From: Rikenellaceae bacterium
GTDB taxonomy: Bacteria > Bacteroidota > Bacteroidia > Bacteroidales > Rikenellaceae
NCBI GenBank assembly: GCA_031286025.1
Contig: JAITVB010000258.1
Span: forward strand, 1 to 12,383
DNA length: 12,383 nucleotides
Reading direction: 5' to 3'
Shown: piece after piece, positions 7,828 through 12,383 of the stretch
Numbering within the stretch: the stretch's first letter is position 1
Layout of the letters: the number at the start of each line of letters is the position of its first letter
The notes under the pieces: model-generated
Database searches by the model: none
Seen by the model: only the letters and a program-made list of their open reading frames with translations
What the model was told of the DNA's origin: nothing
Translations under genes and position numbers: made by a program

Positions 7828-7844
7828 TAATCTACATTATGTAA
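7828..7844 (-). repeat. Right arm of the 17-bp inverted repeat
   Basis: TAATCTACATTATGTAA on the plus strand, the exact reverse complement of 7576-7592. It lies about 215 bp upstream of the ileS ATG, outside the predicted ileS promoter, so inversion between the arms should not remove that promoter. Confidence 0.8.
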
Positions 7845-7896
7845 ACTTTCAAGCTTTGTTTTTGCACCTTTCGTCATTGGAGAAAGCCTGAATATC

Positions 7897-7979
7897 CGCC
7901 TGTCCGGTCTTTCGGATTAACGAACGAAGATTGCAATTTTTTCGGTTGATTCACACCTTGAATTTGTCGCGGACAGGCG
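7897..7979. repeat. Spaced 10-bp GC-rich inverted repeat upstream of ileS
   Basis: CGCCTGTCCG (7897-7906) is the exact reverse complement of CGGACAGGCG (7970-7979), with 63 bases between. It could close a long-range RNA stem if a transcript crosses it, but the likely ileS promoter lies downstream of it. No T-box or known leader was recognised. Confidence 0.35.
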
Positions 7980-8015
7980 TCCCGGCGGCGTACTCTCGTT
8001 TTTCTGAAAAATTAT

Positions 8016-8023
8016 TACCTTTG
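8016..8023 (+). promoter_or_regulatory. -7 element of the ileS promoter
   Basis: TACCTTTG matches TAnnTTTG exactly. Transcription would start near 8030, giving a leader of about 29 nt before the ATG at 8059. The expected -33 position (around 7994-7998) has no clear TTG. The short leader argues against a tRNA-sensing riboswitch in front of the gene. Confidence 0.5.
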
Positions 8024-8058
8024 TGGATTCTTTTTCTGAAATGAGATAAAAACGGGAT

Positions 8059-11000
8059 ATGAGCGCCAAAAAATTTAAGGAATACAAGGGCTTGGATCTT
8101 TCGGCCGCGAGCCGCGAAGTATTGAAGGAATGGGATACGCACGACACGTTCCACAAAAGCATCGCCTCTCGGAAAGATTCGCCCACGTTTGTCTTTTACG
8201 AAGGTCCGCCGTCGGCCAACGGCATGCCGGGCATTCATCACGTGTTGGCTCGCACGATCAAGGATGTCTTCTGCCGGTATAAAACCCAACGGGGTTACTT
8301 TGTGCACCGCAAGGCAGGATGGGACACCCATGGGCTGCCGGTCGAACTGGGCGTGGAGAAAAAGCTCGGTATCACGAAGGAAGACATCGGCACGAAGATC
8401 TCGATCGAAGAATACAACAACACCTGCCGCACGGCAGTGATGGAATTCACCGGCGAATGGGAACGCCTCACCCGCCAGATGGGTTACTGGGTCAATATGG
8501 ACGATCCGTATATCACTTACGAAAACAAATATATCGAAACCCTCTGGTGGATGCTCCGGAAACTTTTTGACGAGGGGCTGCTTTACAAGGGGTATACGAT
8601 CCAACCTTACTCGCCTGCCGCGGGGACGGGGCTGAGCAACCATGAGTTGAACCAACCGGGCTGCTACCGCGACGTGAAGGACACCACCTGCACGGCGCAG
8701 TTCAGGGTTGTCCGGGATGAAAAATCCGAGCAGATTTTTACCGGGGTCGATACCGAATTATTCTTCCTCGCGTGGACGACCACGCCCTGGACGCTGCCGT
8801 CGAACACGGCACTGGCCGTGGGAGCGGGGATCGGCTATGTCAAGGTGCGCACGTTCAATCCTTACACGCATACGCCCGTGACGGTGATCCTGGCCAAGGA
8901 CCTTTTCCGAAATTACTTCAGTGCGAAAGCCGAAGGGATGGCATTGGCCGATTATGACAACAACGGTAAGGTGATTCCCTATGAAATCCTGGCCGAATAC
9001 ACCGGGGCCGAGTTGGCCGGAGTGCATTACGAACAACTGATCCCGTGGGTAAAACCCGACGGTGACGCGTTCCGCGTGATCACGGGCGATTTCGTAACGA
9101 CCGAAGACGGCACCGGAATCGTCCACATCGCCCCCACTTTCGGGGCCGATGACGACCGGGTGGCGAAAGTGTCGGGGATCGTTCCGCTGATCCTGATCGA
9201 CAAGGCAGGCAAACGCCAACCGATGGTCGACCGCACCGGTAAATTTTTCAAGGTCGAAGATCTTGACCCCGATTTCGTGGCGAAATTCGTCGACATGAGA
9301 ATCTACGGCGAATATGCCGGACGCTTCGTGAAAAACGCGTACGACGAAAACCTGACCGACGACGATGCGACGCTCGACATCGACCTGGCTGTGATGCTCA
9401 AGGCCGAAAACCGCGCGTTCAAAATCGAAAAGTACATCCACAACTACCCCCATTGTTGGCGGACGGACAAGCCGGTGCTCTACTATCCGCTCGACTCGTG
9501 GTTTATCCGCACCACGGCGTTGAAAGACCGCCTGATCGCACTCAACGAAACGATCAACTGGAAACCGCTCTCGACCGGCTCGGGCCGCTTCGGCAAGTGG
9601 CTCGAAAATCTGGTCGACTGGAACCTTTCGCGTTCGCGCTACTGGGGCACACCGCTCCCGATCTGGGCGACCGAAGATTTTTCGGAATTGAAGTGTGTCG
9701 GTTCCGTGGCCGAGTTGAAAGCGGAAATCGAGAAATCGGTGGCCGCGGGCGTTATGATCGAGAACCCGCTCGCGGATTTCGTGGAAGGTGATTTTTCGAA
9801 GGCCAACTATGACGTCTTCGACCTGCACCGCCCGTATGTAGACCATATCGTTCTCGTGTCGTCGAAGGGCGAGCCGATGGCCCGCGAAACAGACTTGATC
9901 GACGTGTGGTTCGACTCGGGCGCGATGCCCTATGCCCAAGTCCACTACCCGTTCGAAATGAGTGGATCCGGCTTCCAGGAAGTTTATCCGGCCGATTATA
10001 TTGCCGAGGGGGTCGACCAGACCCGCGGATGGTTTTTTACACTCCATGCGTTGGCGGTGATGATTTTTGACTCGGTGGCTTTTAAAAATGTGATTTCCAA
10101 CGGCTTGGTGCTCGACAAGAACGGCAACAAGATGAGCAAGCGCTTAGGCAATGCGATCGATCCGTTCGAAATGCTCGAAAGCTATGGGCCCGACGCCGTG
10201 CGTTGGTATATGATTTCGAATGCGCAGCCGTGGGACAATTTGAAATTCGACCAGGATGGCGTGGACGAAGTGCGTCGGAAATTTTTCGGGACGCTCTATA
10301 ATACGTATAGTTTCTTCGCGCTCTATGCCAACGTCGACGGTTTTACCGGCCGCGAGGAGGAAGTGCCCGTGGCCGAGCGGCCGGAGATCGACCGTTGGAT
10401 CATTTCAGGGCTCAATACCTTAGTTAAAGAGGTGACCGCCTGCCTCGAAGATTACGACCCGACGCCTGCGGCCCGCATGATCCAGGAGTTCGTGGGCGAG
10501 AACCTGTCGAATTGGTATGTGCGCCTGAACCGTAAACGTTTTTGGGGCGGCAAAATCGACACCGACAAGTTGGCGGCCTACCAGACGCTCTATACCTGTC
10601 TCGAAACGGTGTCCATGTTGGCTGCGCCTTTCGCCCCGTTCCTTACCGACCGCATCTTTTCGGATCTGAACGAAGTTAGCGGACGACACGCCGGTTCGGT
10701 CCACCTGGCTGCTTTCCCGAAGACCGACCTGTCGTTGGTCAACGGACGCCTCGAAGAGGCGATGTCGCTCGCCCAACGTGTGTCGTCGCTCGTGTTGGCC
10801 CTGCGCCGCAAGGTCAACGTCAAGGTACGGCAACCGCTGACCAGGATCATTATCCCGGTGCTTGACCCGGCGATCAAGGAGAAGATCGACGCGGTGAAGG
10901 ACCTGATTCTGGGCGAAGTGAACGTCAAAGCGCTTGAATATATCGAAGACACGACGGGCATCATGACCAAGCGCATCAAACCCAATTTCAAGACCGTCGG

Positions 11001-11499
11001 CCCGCGCTATCCGAAACAGATGAAGCAGATTTCGGCCTTGGTGGCCGGCTTTTCGCAGGTCGAGATCGCCGACATCGAACGCGAAGAGAAGAAAACCCTC
11101 GTTGTCGACGGCGAAGAGCTGTCGTTCACCCGCGAAGATTTTGAAATCCTCACGGAAGACATGCCCGGTTGGCTCGTGACGAGCGAAGGACGGTTGACCG
11201 TGGCGCTCGACATCACGATCACCCCAGAACTGAAGATGGAGGGGATCGCCCGCGAGTTGATCAACCGTATCCAGAACATCCGAAAGGATTCGGGCCTGGA
11301 AGTGATCGACCGTATCGATGTCGAAATCGAGCGAAACGAACGGATTGCCGCAACCGTCGTCCAACACGGCCCGTATATTGCTTCGCAAACGTTGGCCCGC
11401 AGTTTCACGGCCGTCGGATCGCTCTCGGGTAAGGGAGTTACCGTCACCGACGTCGACGACGTATCTGTCAAACTCCGGGTTGTCAAGGCGGGCGAGTAA
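8059..11499 (+). CDS. ileS: Isoleucyl-tRNA synthetase, type 2 (eukaryotic-like)
   Basis: A 1146-aa class I aminoacyl-tRNA synthetase that charges tRNA-Ile in the cytoplasm. In order: an N-terminal catalytic half with EGPPSANGMPGIHH (48-61) and the AGWDTHGLPVE block; the CP1 editing domain, with TTTPWTLPSN (240-249) and the hydrolytic-site block DGTGIVHIAP (350-359), which removes mischarged Val-tRNA-Ile; then the rest of the Rossmann domain with DVWFDSG and KMSKR (691-695); the anticodon-binding helical domain; and a long C-terminal extension typical of the type 2 / eukaryotic-like form rather than the E. coli zinc-finger end. The first signature motif is GIHH (58-61) where most class I enzymes have HxGH. 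The start at 8059 fits the family N-terminus. A promoter -7 box lies just upstream. The dksA-like gene follows after 113 bp. Confidence 0.97.
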   Translation: MSAKKFKEYKGLDLSAASREVLKEWDTHDTFHKSIASRKDSPTFVFYEGPPSANGMPGIHHVLARTIKDVFCRYKTQRGYFVHRKAGWDTHGLPVELGVEKKLGITKEDIGTKISIEEYNNTCRTAVMEFTGEWERLTRQMGYWVNMDDPYITYENKYIETLWWMLRKLFDEGLLYKGYTIQPYSPAAGTGLSNHELNQPGCYRDVKDTTCTAQFRVVRDEKSEQIFTGVDTELFFLAWTTTPWTLPSNTALAVGAGIGYVKVRTFNPYTHTPVTVILAKDLFRNYFSAKAEGMALADYDNNGKVIPYEILAEYTGAELAGVHYEQLIPWVKPDGDAFRVITGDFVTTEDGTGIVHIAPTFGADDDRVAKVSGIVPLILIDKAGKRQPMVDRTGKFFKVEDLDPDFVAKFVDMRIYGEYAGRFVKNAYDENLTDDDATLDIDLAVMLKAENRAFKIEKYIHNYPHCWRTDKPVLYYPLDSWFIRTTALKDRLIALNETINWKPLSTGSGRFGKWLENLVDWNLSRSRYWGTPLPIWATEDFSELKCVGSVAELKAEIEKSVAAGVMIENPLADFVEGDFSKANYDVFDLHRPYVDHIVLVSSKGEPMARETDLIDVWFDSGAMPYAQVHYPFEMSGSGFQEVYPADYIAEGVDQTRGWFFTLHALAVMIFDSVAFKNVISNGLVLDKNGNKMSKRLGNAIDPFEMLESYGPDAVRWYMISNAQPWDNLKFDQDGVDEVRRKFFGTLYNTYSFFALYANVDGFTGREEEVPVAERPEIDRWIISGLNTLVKEVTACLEDYDPTPAARMIQEFVGENLSNWYVRLNRKRFWGGKIDTDKLAAYQTLYTCLETVSMLAAPFAPFLTDRIFSDLNEVSGRHAGSVHLAAFPKTDLSLVNGRLEEAMSLAQRVSSLVLALRRKVNVKVRQPLTRIIIPVLDPAIKEKIDAVKDLILGEVNVKALEYIEDTTGIMTKRIKPNFKTVGPRYPKQMKQISALVAGFSQVEIADIEREEKKTLVVDGEELSFTREDFEILTEDMPGWLVTSEGRLTVALDITITPELKMEGIARELINRIQNIRKDSGLEVIDRIDVEIERNERIAATVVQHGPYIASQTLARSFTAVGSLSGKGVTVTDVDDVSVKLRVVKAGE

Positions 11500-11612
11500 A
11501 GCCGCCTGTCGCTATGTTGCCATACGACGAAAAAAATCAAAAAGGGGAGGAATTTCAAAAAAAGATACTATCTTTATAGAAATATTCACCAACGTTTAAA
11601 AATAAAACGAAT

Positions 11613-11999
11613 ATGTCAGAAGTCGAAAAAACACGGTATTCCGATGAGGAACTGGCAGAATTCAAGGAAATTATTCTCGAAAAGCTTGCGAAAGCGAAGC
11701 AGGACTATGATCTGCTTCGGGCCACCATAACCCACACCGAAAGCAACGGGACGGACGATACATCGCCCACGTTCAAGATCCTTGAAGAGGGAGCCGCGAC
11801 GCTCTCGAAAGAGGAGTCGGGCCGCCTGGCCCAACGCCAGTCGAAATTCATCCAACACCTCGAAGCGGCCCTGATCCGTATCGAGAACAAGACTTACGGC
11901 ATCTGCCGCGAGTCGGGCAAGCTGATCCCCAAGGAACGCCTCAGGGTCGTTCCCCACGCCACCCTCTGCATCGAGGTGAAGGAGAACGAACGGAAATAA
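11613..11999 (+). CDS. TraR/DksA family protein, reduced zinc motif
   Basis: A 128-aa protein with an N-terminal coiled-coil (about 10-92, helix-turn-helix hairpin with its tip near TDDTSPTF at 47-54) and a C-terminal TraR/DksA globular end, YGICRESGKLIPKERL to ATLCIEVK (95-123). DksA-family proteins enter the secondary channel of RNA polymerase and modulate initiation, often with ppGpp. The classic zinc finger has four Cys. Here only Cys98 and Cys119 remain, with Ser101 and Val122 in the other two places, so zinc binding is unlikely. The tip also lacks the E. coli DPxxD aspartate arrangement. Both traits are, as far as I recall, normal for the Bacteroidetes branch of the family. The gene follows ileS by 113 bp, an arrangement familiar in Bacteroidetes. 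A near-match to the -7 box, TATCTTTA (11569-11576), suggests it can also be transcribed alone. Confidence 0.88.
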   Translation: MSEVEKTRYSDEELAEFKEIILEKLAKAKQDYDLLRATITHTESNGTDDTSPTFKILEEGAATLSKEESGRLAQRQSKFIQHLEAALIRIENKTYGICRESGKLIPKERLRVVPHATLCIEVKENERK

Positions 12000-12044
12000 T
12001 TCCGGTCACCGTTGCCCCTCGCTCCGGGGCGTCGGTATAGAATG

Positions 12045-12080
12045 AAAAAGACGGATGTGTGCAGACGCATCCGTCTTTTT
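12045..12080 (+). terminator. Intrinsic terminator after the dksA-like gene
   Basis: An A5 run and GACGGATGTGT pair with the facing strand ending in a T5 run. The 16-bp stem has one G-U pair (12058-12067) and a 4-base loop, GCAG. It ends the ileS / dksA-like unit. The A and T tracts on both flanks would allow it to stop minus-strand transcripts too. A small GCCCC/GGGGC hairpin (12014-12030) precedes it. Confidence 0.85.
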
Positions 12081-12169
12081 ATAAGTTCGGCAGGTATGCA
12101 ATATAAGATTTGAGTCGCCGTTTGTATGGCGGCCGGGTAAATAACACGGTCAGAATGACTTTTTTGTTG

Positions 12170-12186
12170 TATTTTTGTTATATTTG
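12170..12186 (+). promoter_or_regulatory. Tandem -7 elements ahead of the right-edge gene
   Basis: TATTTTTG (12170-12177) and TATATTTG (12179-12186) both match TAnnTTTG. They lie in an AT-rich stretch between the terminator and the gene starting at 12320. Neither has a clear -33 TTG at 19-21 bp, so which one is used is uncertain. Apart from these and the terminator I see nothing in 12000-12319. Confidence 0.4.
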
Positions 12187-12319
12187 TCTATCCGAAAGTT
12201 TCTGTTTTTTATATTCTGGTGCAGAAAGCCGGCTGATCCTGAAAAACCGGTTTAAAATTTATCGACGTTTCCAAGAGAGCGAATCCGGTGTCCGGGTAAC
12301 ATGAAAGGAGAAAAAGAGT

Positions 12320-12383
12320 ATGGAAAATTGGCTGCGGTTGGAGCAGGTAATCAAATGGGCCGGAATGTCGGTCAATGCTTTTG
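12320..12383 (+). CDS. Probable helix-turn-helix (XRE/phage-repressor-like) protein, N-terminal fragment
   Basis: Only the first 21 codons are present, MENWLRLEQVIKWAGMSVNA and F. The pattern RLEQVIKWAGMSVNAFA is one I recognise from the start of small Bacteroidales DNA-binding proteins with an N-terminal XRE/repressor-type helix-turn-helix, where WAGMSVN leads into the turn. An upstream in-frame alternative was not found. The ATG at 12304 is in another frame and gives a sequence I do not recognise. The function rests on this short fragment, so the family is likely but the regulatory target is unknown. Confidence 0.6.
   Translation, partial: MENWLRLEQVIKWAGMSVNAF

Larger units (their letters stand above)
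7576..7844. other. Candidate invertible promoter segment (269 bp)
   Basis: Two perfect 17-bp inverted repeats bracket 235 bp of AT-rich, non-coding DNA between susC and ileS. The segment holds the best susC promoter match (7667-7674, facing susC in the orientation shown) and a hairpin at 7781-7816. Bacteroidales are known to flip promoters between repeats of this size and spacing to phase-vary capsules and SusC-type proteins. That this one flips is inference: no recombinase gene is in the window, and the arms could instead be two binding sites for one regulator. Confidence 0.45.

Noticed and set aside
7703..7891. A 62-codon open frame in the susC-ileS intergenic region
   Set aside because: It crosses the hairpin and one inverted-repeat arm and has no recognisable sequence.
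8758..10047. Long minus-strand open frames opposite ileS (also 10420-11388)
   Set aside because: Translations are rich in His, Val, Arg and Asp with no domain pattern, and ileS on the other strand is unambiguous.
12110..12304. A 64-codon open frame before the right-edge gene
   Set aside because: It runs across the two tandem -7 boxes in AT-rich DNA, and the peptide resembles no known family.
1..12383. CRISPR arrays, tRNAs, rRNAs, insertion sequences, phage or defence genes
   Set aside because: No direct-repeat arrays, cloverleaf-like stretches, transposase motifs or target-site duplications were seen on reading both strands. Weak examples could be missed without computation.

Overview
The window comes from a Bacteroidota genome, most likely order Bacteroidales and plausibly an Alistipes-like (Rikenellaceae) gut bacterium. 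The evidence is a tandem SusC/SusD pair, promoters of the Bacteroidetes type (TTG, about 19 bp, TAnnTTTG), no consistent Shine-Dalgarno sequences, an eukaryotic-like (type 2) isoleucyl-tRNA synthetase followed by a Bacteroidetes-type TraR/DksA protein, and fairly GC-rich coding DNA with AT-rich intergenic regions. The genus is inferred from composition and from the indole-type enzyme; it is not proven.

Left part (1-2563): a tryptophanase-family PLP lyase runs off the left edge on the minus strand. It diverges from a lipoprotein of the alkaline-phosphatase/phosphodiesterase superfamily on the plus strand. Two good back-to-back promoters lie between them (1117-1189). The phosphodiesterase converges on the SusCD operon, and a perfect 79-bp palindrome holding a bidirectional terminator lies between the two.

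Middle (2562-7519, minus strand): a susC-susD operon encodes a TonB-dependent outer-membrane transporter of 1070 aa and its surface lipoprotein of 576 aa, 14 bp apart. No glycosidase, ECF sigma/anti-sigma pair or hybrid two-component regulator is adjacent. Its substrate cannot be read from the sequence.

The 539-bp region between susC and ileS (7520-8058) is the most interesting stretch. Two exact 17-bp inverted repeats (7576-7592 and 7828-7844) bracket a 235-bp AT-rich segment. The segment holds the best susC promoter candidate and a separate 13-bp-stem hairpin. This is the layout of an invertible (phase-variable) promoter of the kind known for Bacteroidales surface-transport loci. A pair of operators for one regulator is the main alternative.

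Right part (8059-12383, plus strand): ileS encodes a type 2 IleRS with a swapped class I signature (GIHH instead of HxGH). It is followed by a TraR/DksA-like protein lacking two of the four zinc cysteines, a clear intrinsic terminator, and then the first 21 codons of a probable helix-turn-helix protein that runs off the right edge.

The window appears to be mostly ordinary chromosome. No CRISPR array, tRNA, rRNA, insertion sequence or recognisable phage or defence system was seen. The points worth following are the candidate invertible segment, the palindrome, and the three enzymes with non-canonical active-site residues.
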